Origin: Varroa destructor
Taxonomy: Eukaryota; Arthropoda; Arachnida; Mesostigmata; Varroidae
Direction: 5' to 3'
NCBI RefSeq assembly: GCF_002443255.2
Contig: NW_019211459.1
Location: 1-64,000 of the forward strand
DNA: 64,000 nt
Within the stretch, counting starts at the first letter, position 1; each line of letters begins with the position of its first letter. Below, one piece after another: positions 51,233 to 62,450 of this stretch. The notes beneath the pieces were generated by a model, which made no database searches, was not told where the DNA came from, and was given only the letters and a program-made list of their open reading frames with translations. The translations under genes and the position numbers were made by a program.

Positions 51233-51332
51233 NNNNNNNNNNNNNNNNNNNNNNNNNNNNNNNNNNNNNNNNNNNNNNNNNNNNNNNNNNNNNNNNNNNN
51301 NNNNNNNNNNNNNNNNNNNNNNNNNNNNNNNN
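51233..51332. other. Assembly gap of 100 N flanked by C runs
   Basis: Exactly 100 N, with eight C before (51225-51232) and seven C after (51333-51339). The round size suggests a placeholder of unknown length at a poly-C tract. The open frames running through it on both strands are meaningless. Confidence 0.98.
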
Positions 51333-54300
51333 CCCCCCCGCCGCCCACGATTTCGGTGAGGCTGATAGCCAGGTTGCTTAAAAGATCGGTACCTGCGACA
51401 AAATCTCTTGCTGTCTTCAGCACCTGTGTATCATGCTCACTTTGTCGAGTCATAAGGGGACACCTCTACTGTAATCGTGAAAGTACTTCTTTTCATTATA
51501 CTTTGTTTTCTTATCTCTAACATATACAGCCAGCAATTCTATAAAAGTAATAAGATTCATACAGTAATATATATATTATTCACTTAATATTAGAATTACC
51601 GGGATTGCCCCGCGCGTGCAATTTAAAGACGTCTACCATGCTTTCGATGACATACGCTGATTAGTTCGTCATAACATTATAAAGAACAACATTTTTTAAA
51701 CCCTTCAGTCTTAATAACGTTCTACGAACAAAATCAATCTTTTGGCAAACTATGTGACGTCTAATAAGGGTCGGGCGAAGTTCACCCGATTCCTTTAAGG
51801 GTCCGTCCTCTATTTGCGTGTATCATGAAAATGGAGTCAATCAGCCAGCACTGAAAAAATCTCGTAATACCGTTATAAAAAAAAGAAGCCATTACAAGCG
51901 AGTTAAACCTAGAATTGAATGAATCCTATGGTAAACATGTTAGAACCGGGTCATGAACTCCCTGCAAAAGGGTAATGAGTTAGACAAAACAAGCGCGAGG
52001 CGGACCCCGCGAGTACGCCATCTATCAATTTTAAACCGAAAAGACTCTCAATTAAGAGTCAAAGCTTTCTAATGACAGAAGCAACGGGCTGTTTCAGAGT
52101 GTTTTTACTTTTGTTGTTTTGATGTGAGATGCCCTGATTTGGTTCATTAACGCAGCTGTTGTGAAGGGGAAGCCCATATATGTAATGCATAACTTGTATC
52201 TCAGAAGGGTGCGTCGCTTTCAAGAGCCAGCCGTTCTCTGGTCGCCCAGAAAGCGCTGCAAAGTCGTAGGCATCTTCAACGAGAGCATAGTAAACCTCTG
52301 CTGAAGTCTTACAGCTATATATCATTAGAAGTATATCTGTACAATAAGTGCCAGCGTCAGCCTGATTGAGATTTGGCCAACTGGGAAAATATAAAAAGTG
52401 GGCCGGTAGGCAGTGCCCCCATATTTACGTCATGGAAACGAAATCTTCTATAAAGCTCACGAGCTACTGAATGATGAATGTATATGCGCGAATGTATTTC
52501 GGGCGGTATAAATCATAGCTAATTATCTGTTGGGACCGTAATATATTGCACAGTATATCATTTACATCAAGAGCTTGTAGGAGACCAGCAGCCTTTGGGC
52601 ATTAACCCACCTGCTTAGCACTATCTTTACCGATAACCTTTGTTTATTAAGGAATCTGACACATGCGCCTGGTGAACTATAGATGCGTCAAACGTAATCC
52701 TGTGACCAATAACTCGTGAATGTTAAAGGATTGAATCACTCTAATTCTGGAAATAGATTTCGATTCATACGTAGCAAGCCCATCATCTTTTGCCCTCAGC
52801 AATTCCTGAAAGTTACGACGGGCCTGGATACATTTTCGTGACAAATTCCAATAATGCTCGCGGAAGTATATAAGTGTCAGATCTGAACAGATATAGATAA
52901 AGATATCCTCTAGAAAGCACTAGAAACAGCGGTCTCTCATCTTTTGGTAGCATAGCGATGTTGACCTATGAAGGTGGACACAAATACTGCCTAACGAGCC
53001 TATCGTCTTAGACGATAGCAGAGCCGCGGACGCGATGTTCCGTTATACAGTAACAGAATGCATTATACAATAATGTAGCAAGCCTGTATCAACTATCTTC
53101 ACTGCCTGATACCTGGTGGCTTCTATCGTGTATAAACAGCATTACTCAAATCTTTAAAAAACAGGTGGCTTTGAAGGACACTCCTTTAGAAAAAGTCTAT
53201 AAAGAGCAATGCATTTCGACATATTTCAACTCAATATATGTAAAAACTATTCGTGGCCTAGACGTTTTTGAGCGAAGCAATAGGCAAACAAGCTACCCTA
53301 TTTCTAAACAAGTAGAATGGATGCTTTGAAAAGAGCCCCATTCGCGCCATGTGTATATATATATATATTGTAGCACAATATTTTTGAGCCTGAATTTGTA
53401 GAACGGTTATATGCGTTGCAAATAAATCATTATGTATAAGGAAACATATTTTTGCCGGAAGATTGATGCTGTTGTTCTCTGCTTGTTGGGTTTGACACGC
53501 CGTACCTCGATCGTTCGTTTTTGTTAAAAGCTCTGCGTGCGTTCCCTCGAGCTTTATAATATAGTGGCGCACCGTTTTGTACCGTACTATAACTGGGATG
53601 GTAAATCCTTCTTTTCGTTCTTTGTAATTCCACTATAGGTAAACGACAGCACATATGTATCAACGCTACTCTACGGATCTCTGCAACTAACTACATTACC
53701 AGGATACAATAGATGCAGCCAAAATGAACTTCCTTCATAACCGTGTAAGACCTTAATGAAAGAATGCTGGAGTCAGCCTAAGATCCAATAGAGTTTGTGA
53801 TTGTGCTCGCCTTATTTCAACTTAGAAATTTTCGTACGTTGACTATTTCCAGAAATACTTCGCGACTTCATTTGAAGGAGAGTAAATAGTTCGTTAGAGT
53901 CAAAGGCCATGTACGTCTCCTAGAACTTTGAGAATAGAATTCACGAAGAACTACGCTGGCAGTGTAACGTTTAGTTTCTTTCTGGTGTGAAGAAATCAGC
54001 TCAACAAATAACAGAACTTTCGCGAACAGAGCTTGAGACGCGAAACAAAATCTCTGGTCTCGTATGCTCGCATATTCACAAATTTATACCATGGCTAGTA
54101 TAATGATGGCTTATTTAAAAGTGATCTATTCCAGAAATAAGTGGACGAAAAAGATTTTAGTACTCTGCTCAGGGTTAATCCCTGATTATAACTTCTAGGC
54201 TGAAAATTTGAAGTTTACAACAAGGCAGGAACGTTATATATATAGTGTCAATAACGGTGATTCGAAATGTCAGCCCAGCTACTTCTACTGAAGCACAAAA

Positions 54301-54664
54301 TTATCGTTCTTTAGTTTCAGAGATAAGTAAAAACTCAAATCATATTGGCGGTATGGAAACATCCTTGGGCCATTCCTTTCTTCAGAGGAGTTCGTTAGGC
54401 AAAAAATCAATAAGATCATAACATTATTCCCGTTATTCGTTATCGTGGTTAGTTTTGTGTAGCCGTAATAAAACCCATGTGAATTCAAAATATACAAAAT
54501 TGTTCCAAGATATTTGTCAATGACGAAGAGGCCGAAAGCGGTCACGGACGAAAACAAGCTCATTAGTCCCCTACCGCCTACTGTGTGAAGTGAGACCGAA
54601 AAAGTTCCCCTTAATCTTGGTTAATCTGCGTGATACCGTAAGGGTAGCTTAGTGACTTCCGGTA

Positions 54665-54720
54665 TTCTGGTGCGCTCACTGGTAGAACTCATAATTGTTA
54701 TTCGAATCTACAGGGAACGT
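54665..54720 (+). repeat. tRNA-derived SINE-like fragment
   Basis: A-box-like TGCGCTCACTGG (54671-54682) and B-box TTATTCGAATCT (54698-54709) lie at tRNA-like spacing. The B-box region resembles that of the element at 43.7 kb. No A-tail is seen. Confidence 0.4.
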
Positions 54721-57390
54721 GACAAGTTACTTAACTACGACTTCAATCATCATTTCTATGTATTGCCAACTTCAAGTTGTCTAACAGTCTTGTGTTTCCG
54801 CTTCTAAACTCATATTAAATATCAAATCATTTGAGAAGGATAAAAGTAAACCTATTTGGTCCTATAGGAGCAAAAGCATCTACAGAGAAACGTGATTTCT
54901 GTTACTTACACAAATAAATTCCAACTAGATGAAGGTGAATGGTGAGATCCTACGCAAGGCTCAAAACGTTTAGTTACGGTCCATCCGCTGGCAGCTAGGT
55001 AGTACGACACAATTAAGGTAGTGAAGTAAACGTTTGTCAGACAGCGACGTCCACCAGTGTTTTTTTGCATGTTCATCATGCACCGATCGATACTTGTAGA
55101 TCTAAACTCTCATGTTGTTTCATTGAATTAATAATAATAATAATCTTCCTCTGTGGCGTATTTTGCGTGGTCGCAAAGTTGTTGAAGATCGATTGTGACT
55201 CACGTTCGTACGTGACGTTACTACGAATTCGCCCTTAGACCACTACGGATGTGACCTTCTATCAAGGAAAAATAGTGTTTTTCTAAACAGCCAATTAAAA
55301 GTAGATTTTTTTTTCGTTTTGCATTTTGTAATTATCATTATTGCTTCGAATTAGTCGTTTTCATTTGACTGCTGTATTAGTATATATGCGTATTGGTTAC
55401 CTTCAGGCAGGACATTATCTTGTATGACATGCACAGAACGATTGACTTTTTAACGAGGTCACGGCATACTGACATGAATGCGCAAATGAGTAATCAATTA
55501 CCGCATTCACAAACGTGAAGAACACGTATCCAGTCTTCATGGAGCTGCTGTTGTCACGTCGACATGCCGTCGAAGTTTTATCATTCTGAAATTGTTGAAG
55601 CCCATAAACAAATGCAGCATCTAGATAGCCAAGTTGACGGTTACGTGAGCTTCAATCCAATATATTTCCAGCATGTGCTTTTGTACCGAATACGGGCTCG
55701 CAAAGGGCAAAGACTTTCAGTATAAGAAACGTATGTGTAACATCCGGTTCGAAACCTTGCTTGACCAACTTGAATATATCCTTCTTTTTTTTCTAGTAGA
55801 ACAAAGGAAAAAGGCCACTTCGTATAGTCCTATTTGCGTATAGCAGAATCTCAGGGCAAGGCAGAATGCTGTGTGTGTCGGGTGAGGATTTGCGATCCCC
55901 TCGGCTCGCTCAGACGAGCTTGCGGTGTAACAGGTAATCTCTACGTTAAAGTCATTACGTTTCTTGCAGTTATATGTACCAAGTCCCAGGTTTCTCAAAA
56001 ATGTATCATATTCGCTAGTATATATTGCCAACGTATCAAACCCGTTATTTCTTCGTTAGAATCTTCAGATTTTACCCCATGCGAGGATTGTGACATTTCT
56101 TTTTGGTATAACACACGGTAACATGTAACTTAGGCAAGCGGAGGCATGTTTTTCGTTCAGGCGTGTCGCGGCGAAATGTAAATAGCTTTGCCGAGATAAC
56201 TTAAATAAAAGACGAAAATATCACATTATCCATATTATTAGTATATCTATTCACCCTGGAAAATAACGCTTCTTATAAAGTGGATACTATGGCATTTTAT
56301 AGCCAATGGCTGTGTGCATATGCACCTTCGAATAGTCCGAAGGACCATAACACTTGTAGGAAACATATTCTGAACTTCAACAGAAGCAGGGAGACTATTC
56401 GGGATGGACGACCTGCCTATAGTCCGTGTTCAATGGATGACAGTCTGATAAGAATTTTCATGTCTGGGTAACTGCGCCGTCGCACTCTGCAGATATGCAA
56501 ATGGCTAAACTTGAATTATTGGTAGCTAAAAAAGAAAATGATACTGTCTAGCATATACCTTTCAGACTGGTATATTTGAAACCCTGACCTAAATGGCTCT
56601 AATTCTAATTTTGGAACCTCAGGAGTAGGCTAGTCAAACGACGATTCAGAAATGGGAGGGGCACGTTACACTGAGAAGGGAGTTCGCTTAGGGACGATAA
56701 TTGGTTACGTCTGGTAACGTCCGACTGCATTTGTACGCCTTTACTTGCTGCCCGTTGTTGGCTGGGAATAGCAGAATTTACCTGGCAACGCGCAAAAAAA
56801 GAGCGCAGCATCGCAGATTGTGCAGTACATCCTGTTAAGTTGTCCTGCATGGAATTTACTATGTGTTTAGAGAGCACCAGCTAAAGTACATCAATTATAC
56901 CCGGTGTCTGTCGATCTGAAAGCAGCGACGACGAAACCTTCCCGTAAAAGAACAAACAAAAAAAAAAGTTATAACTATCGAAATGATTTTTTACAGGTAA
57001 CAATTCTAGTTCATGAAGCAAATTTCTTATTTGAACAGGGTGTGAGTAACGATTTGTACGTACGGGAACCAAACAATGTCCTCCTAACGTTAGCTAATAA
57101 GAGTAGTGCTGAGCCCGACGAGTGAACTTCATTCCGCTGAAATCACCAGCCACTAAGTCTCGATTCTTCCCTTGTGTACCACTCCTATACAATCAATTAA
57201 TAATGCCGCAGACTGCTTAGAGGAAGTGGCTAGACTCATTTAGTATCTAGGCTAGGGTCATCTGAGTTGTGCCGTCCCGGCAAAGCTGTTTACCAGCCCG
57301 GGTATGTAACACTTAGGCGTCGTCCTTCGCTGTCAGCCTCGTGAGCCTTATTTTGAGGAGCCTTCTTATCTCTACCATGAGCTCCATGGT

Positions 57391-58300
57391 GAGTCTAATT
57401 GCTTGATTTCATGTTCTATGAAGTCCCGAACCCCGTCTGTGAAGCAGCCACAAAGCCAAGGTTGGCAGAACCGTTTCGGGACACGTTGTGGTCTACGTTC
57501 GAATCCGAGCATAGACAGTCTTCGTTTCGTGCTGGGAGCCAGCCGTCAGATGGAATGCCTAACGGCGATACTAGACGTAAAACTCGAAACATGGAATGCA
57601 AGAGTTCGATGGGTTTTTTTTTGTTATTTGATGAGATGCAGATAGTTATGAAAATACTCGTATTCCAAAAAGAACTGCCTTAGGTAGAAGGTTAATTTGT
57701 TTCCCAGCTTTTCAGTCCTCATCCTGGTATTTGGTATGAACAAACCAGCAAACGACAAATCGTTCGTCTAATATTAGCTTCCTTAGATATATTACTGGTT
57801 TTGCCACTATTCCTTGATTCTTCTTAGCTATAAGGTCTTAAAGAATTCAACCTGTCAATACGAGTACTAGCTGTATGCTACAAATGCTATACGCTTAAGT
57901 TACTTTACGTACTCACGTTTCCTGAGCCTTGCGAAATAATTTTTTCGTTAGGTCTTTGATTGCAGGCGGTCCTCTTCTTATTGTAGTATCGGAGTTTTGG
58001 CTCCGATACTACAATAAGCATCCTCCGTTTACCTTCTTACGGTCCACAGATGCTGTCTTTGCCCTTTACCAGTTCTATCAAGGTTTTTTCTCCCACAGCG
58101 GTACGTGCGTCGATATCATCGTGGCCTTATAAAGTATGGCTCACCGCTGTGGGCAACGTTTTGTCTTTCTTTATTTCCACCGTGACGTTCAATTATGCGT
58201 ATTTTTTATTTCCATTTAGGAAAACCGCTTCCGACTTGGATGCTAGTTCAACTCCTGCTCGTAGGGCAACCTAATTCTGAGGAAGTTAGTCGAAGTCATC
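57391..58300 (+). other. Possible 5' part of non-LTR retrotransposon, unresolved
   Basis: Open frames at 57399-57683 include CGLRSNPSIDSLRFVLG, faintly like the GFRxGRS motif of non-LTR reverse transcriptases. The spacing to the clear motif at 58301 is longer than expected and no other motif links them. A perfect hairpin sits at 57977-58018. Confidence 0.25.
57977..58018. repeat. Perfect 18-bp inverted repeat, 6-base loop
   Basis: Left arm CTTATTGTAGTATCGGAG at 57977-57994 is matched exactly by its reverse complement at 58001-58018, with loop TTTTGG. The stem is too short for a typical miRNA precursor. A template-switch mutation or an assembly fold-back are alternatives. Confidence 0.9.
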
Positions 58301-58570
58301 GCGTATTCTGACAACTCACTGATCCTAGGATGGGTCGAACAGGTCCGAGGTGGAACAGACTCTAAGCCAGCTACACGCAGCAACCAGAGAGTCGGCACTG
58401 ATCAAGGTGGAAGTTAGGACAGCAGCCATTGACACTTTGCACCAAAGTATGTCACTTCTTGCTCTTGTGAACCGGTTCGTGTATTTGAAATCGTTCATTT
58501 CCGTCAATGGCAGAAATTCACCGTGCACATCTCCGAAAAATGTAAAAAGGCAGTTTCGGGCGCACAAGCA
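58301..58570 (+). pseudogene. Decayed non-LTR retrotransposon reverse transcriptase
   Basis: AYSDNSLILG at 58301-58330 corresponds to the reverse transcriptase catalytic box (family form YADD followed by hydrophobic residues), with both the Ala and the second Asp lost. After a frameshift at about 58335 the next frame reads VEQTLSQLHAATRESALIKV and then VNRFVYLKSFISVNG at 58467-58511, which matches the thumb-region motif (FxYLGSxI) of LINE-type elements. A segment ending KRQFRAHKQL fits the following family region (RI..A..AF..L..L). The order and spacing from the catalytic box to the thumb are as expected. The copy is dead. The clade cannot be assigned. Confidence 0.72.
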
Positions 58571-61019
58571 ATTAAATCGCTTAATTGTTTATTCCTTATA
58601 ACCACTTTTAGCCTGTTCAATCTCGACATCGCTCCGATCACAATGTTTGAGAAGATCTGAAGGTGGTGAACCTCGAAATAAATCGCGTCAACGCCTCCTT
58701 CTATAGAAGAGCACTAGAATTAGACATAAGGCTTCATGATCACTTCGTGTACCTTTTGTCTGAGGACTTGCACTACCGCTTCAAGCACACAGTAACAGAG
58801 GGCTTTAAAACCAACCTTAGACACTGGGATCGAAAACTGGCAAAGACGGATAGGGACGTTGATGACAATCAATTCGAGTGCGATAAGGAACAGCAAATGG
58901 GATTAAACCGATATGTCACGACTCACCTTGAGAAGCATAGATTACATCATAGGCTTTGTACGGAACAGGGCTTCTCCGAACATAATCACGGACGCAGGCA
59001 CTCCAGGTGCGGAGAAAATAATGATAAATATCAAGCTGCTCGTTGCCTCTGCTGACCATTTCAGAGGAACGTGGCAAATTATCCGAATTAAAGTTTCATT
59101 AGCTCAACTAGATTCGTACAAACCGCGAAGTCCGCATCTTATATTACCGTGTTGTAGATGCGTATATATTATAGATCATTATCAGCAAGAGTGGATAAAC
59201 AAGGGTTAAGTAAATAACTTCAATGCACTCACTGATTACCTTGTTCAGCTACTTAACTGGTCAGGCTTATTTCAGGTTTGCTTTTAATTAGAGAATGCAG
59301 GTAATTCAATCAGTTGGTAATTTTTGACAGTATTAAATGACTTCGGCGCTAAGCCTCTACATTAAGGCTGGCACACGAGAAGCTGGTAGTTCCTAAGTCT
59401 CTTACCTAAAAAATATAATAATAATGATAATAGTTTTAAACTGCCAAAATCTTGCAGAATGTAATAAACAAGCTGCTCTATAAAGATCTTAAGTAAAACA
59501 GACACCAGTCGATTCATGAAGAGGGTGTAGAATTAAGAGGGCAAACGTTGCTGCTACTGGCTGAATTAACTTTCAGAATGTGCAAAAAAGACCTATCCTT
59601 GCGTCCATTTGATGTTGTGAGTATGTCATATTTACATTTATAGGACTCTATTGTATATACTATAATTATTATTTGGATTCGTCATAAAGATGTTCGTCGA
59701 CGGCTCGTTTTAGGACTACTCGAATAGGCACTAGCACGGGTTCTCCTAACTGCGGCTAGATGGCGCCACATGTGTTTAACATGTGTCTAACCGATTTGAC
59801 GGGGCGAGATGAATAGACCGCTGTTTAACGCCGATGCTAATCCACTATTTGCTACCCAAGTTATCTCCAAGCATCTGAGCTATTGGGTTTTGCGTGATGC
59901 TTTAATGGTTGAACACATTTTACTCGTCACGTATTGAGATGCTATATAAACACTTAATTAGATTCGTCCTCGCTAGCTGAATGACACGGAGGCGACTGTC
60001 TAGGTCGAGGCTGAGCCTTATCACGAGGCTACGACAAGTGTGATGGGATTTCCGCAAATTTTTTATGAGTACCACATGATAGAAGTATTAGAAATACATA
60101 TTCAGAAAGTTGTTTCAGAGTACGACACTCGACCAACTGTCAGCAGTATGTACACGATTAAGGCCACTTTTTCACCTAAATAACAACGTACCGTTTCAGT
60201 CAAATTCTAGCAATAAACAAATTAATTATATATTGGCCATCACCTGGTCTCATATTTCAACCCATTTATTTATTGTCCCCATACACTGTTGGGTCTGGAG
60301 CCAGTCAGCCTTTGAGACTCTCTCTGTTAAGGGTGCGATTATTAGATTTATTTATCAATGACCGGAAAAGGTGCTAATTAATAGGCAAGAAATCTGAAAA
60401 ATAAGGTAGGTGCAAACGAATCTCCTGCTCAAGCTATTAAAGACCGATGTGACAACCTTAGTTTTCCACGACTTGTGTTATCATGAAGAACGATAACTTT
60501 GCTTTGTCTACAGGGTCTCTGTTGGACAGCCCCCCGCAATTGAGTCAACTAGGCTGCCGTGTTGTTCTTAGGCACATTCTTAATGTATAGGACCGTCCCA
60601 ACCTCAATCAACGAAAATCATGGCATTTTTGGCAATGATAATTTGGCCTAACCCGACGCTTAGGCTTATCCTTAAAACTTGTTTGTTCCTTCTCCTGATT
60701 TATGTCAACGTGCAGGCGCCACTTCTTATAACCCGTAACAATTCTGTGTGGAAACTTTCCATTATAATCGCGAGTTAGCCAGTGCTGGCTGAAACATTAG
60801 TTGTGCACAGCCAGAATCCTTATTTCTAATAATATTCATACATTCAAGATGCCTGTCTAATCTACTGTTCGCAGGTGATCCTTCCGGCCAATTAACAAGT
60901 TTTTAACCATCTGAGTTCCTCGTCGAGCTTGGGTGGCCGACCATGTTTGGTACACTTTGCAAGTGTACGACTCCATTTTTGAACCTTGCAAATCCCTTTA
61001 AGCAAACTTGTCCGTTAGG

Positions 61020-61058
61020 GAGCCTTCGAGAGAAATAGTATATTTCTCTCGAAGGCTC
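61020..61058. repeat. Perfect 18-bp inverted repeat, 3-base loop
   Basis: GAGCCTTCGAGAGAAATA (61020-61037) is followed by GTA and its exact reverse complement (61041-61058). The 3-base loop makes a cruciform or a template-switch origin more likely than a functional RNA hairpin. Confidence 0.9.
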
Positions 61059-61892
61059 GAAGTCGTTCGAGGAGTTTTTAAATTCGACAAAGGGAAAATA
61101 CGCTTTTTTTTTCACCTGTAACCTTTATCTTTGAAGCACGGACTCGGAGTCAAGTTCAACCGAGATACAAAGGGCAAGGGTATATGAAGGTAAATAAAGG
61201 GGCGACCGGTAAAAAGGAGAGACGAACGTTAAATAAGAGCGTTTGCTTATATACCAATTAAATACAACATGCAAGACTATTGAATTGTACAGGTAAGTAG
61301 AAATTTGGTCGGAAACATGAGACCTTTTTAATGTATTAAGATTTCCAAAGCCTCCAACAAATTATTTCGTGAATAAATAGAACATGAGGATCCCTAAGCA
61401 GTAAGCCTAGGGCGGTTCCCCTCTTTGTACGTTTTTGCCGAAAGCCCCTCTAAGAAGTCCTGAGTATGACGGTAACCACGTTCTTATGTAATCTTTAGTT
61501 GGGAACAAAGTAAATTGTAGACAAAGCGCCCAAACAGGGGACTAGAACAGTATTACTTTCTACTATCCGCATCAGAAATGAATGAAGCCCATAGAAACGG
61601 TGTAGATCATAACTGTAGGAGACTTGCATATCGGAATCAGCATGGTATTGCACAGGGAAAGAGAGAACCAAGAGGAGAGACTAAGTCCTTCTGTTCCTAT
61701 AAAGACAACCTAAAAATCTGAACAAGGCACCCATATAGCGACGTGGTCTAGATAATACAAACTTTAGATTTATTTTATTTAGTAACCTTTTTTAGACAAA
61801 ATTTTGTTACAAGGCTATTTTTTTTTTCCAAAAGAAAACAAGCTTCACTATTCTCTGAGCGTATTCCGGCAGATCAATCAAAATCGTCGCCT

Positions 61893-61935
61893 TGTCGATT
61901 CACCAAAAAAAAAATCGAAAAATGTCGATTCACCA
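61893..61935. repeat. Short tandem duplication, 30-bp period
   Basis: TGTCGATTCACCA occurs at 61893-61905 and again at 61923-61935, exactly 30 bp apart with an A-rich spacer. It is a partial tandem copy. Confidence 0.8.
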
Positions 61936-62406
61936 TATTCAACCAACCTAACTAATATTTTTAAAGAAAATATATATTTACTGTATGTACATAAAAAGAA
62001 AGTGGTTTCCGATAATAAAACGCAATTATATGACTGGCCTTTACTTTGACGAGAGAGATAAAAGGCTTCTGGTGAAGCGAAGAAGCGTACAGTTTACGTT
62101 CATGCCTATAGACAACCTTCGTTAAGTTTTAGCGCTGTAATCACGCAAGTTAAGCTCTTTGTTTACCGGCGTTGCAGATCGCCTGGTACATGATCCTTGT
62201 TTCTAGAGGCCAGGAGAGATTTTTTCAGAAATTAACCGCAGCGGTGAAGACAGACAACGCGGCTTGTGCGGGGGGAGCCGATAGCTATTTTGGCACCCAG
62301 CATATGATGACAAGAACGATTGCTGTATAAGTTATTTCATATTATTGTCAATAAATAGGTGATCAATTATTAAATCGGCTGCTAGGTATCGTTAGGCATT
62401 TGATAA

Positions 62407-62450
62407 TCAAGAAACCCGAAAGAGGCTTGTACTTTTGTCGGGTTTCTTGA
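62407..62450. repeat. 13-bp inverted repeat, 18-base loop
   Basis: TCAAGAAACCCGA (62407-62419) pairs perfectly with TCGGGTTTCTTGA (62438-62450). The inner loop has further partial A/T pairing. Confidence 0.85.

Larger units (their letters stand above)
49651..57390. other. Intergenic stretch without supported gene
   Basis: Only short frames. A 19-base A run begins near 49797 and a T run lies near 50023. The assembly gap and a SINE-like scrap are listed separately. Frames at 53258-53663, 54285-54563 and 55717-56121 have no recognisable domain. Confidence 0.5.

Noticed and set aside
51146..51520. Frames spanning the N gap on both strands
   Set aside because: The open frame is created by 100 unknown bases.
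52998..53020. 8-bp inverted repeat CTATCGTC/GACGATAG
   Set aside because: Expected by chance in 64 kb.
57490..57515. GTTCGAATCC string resembling a Pol III B box
   Set aside because: The A box is poor, and the same bases may encode a retrotransposon remnant. Ambiguous.
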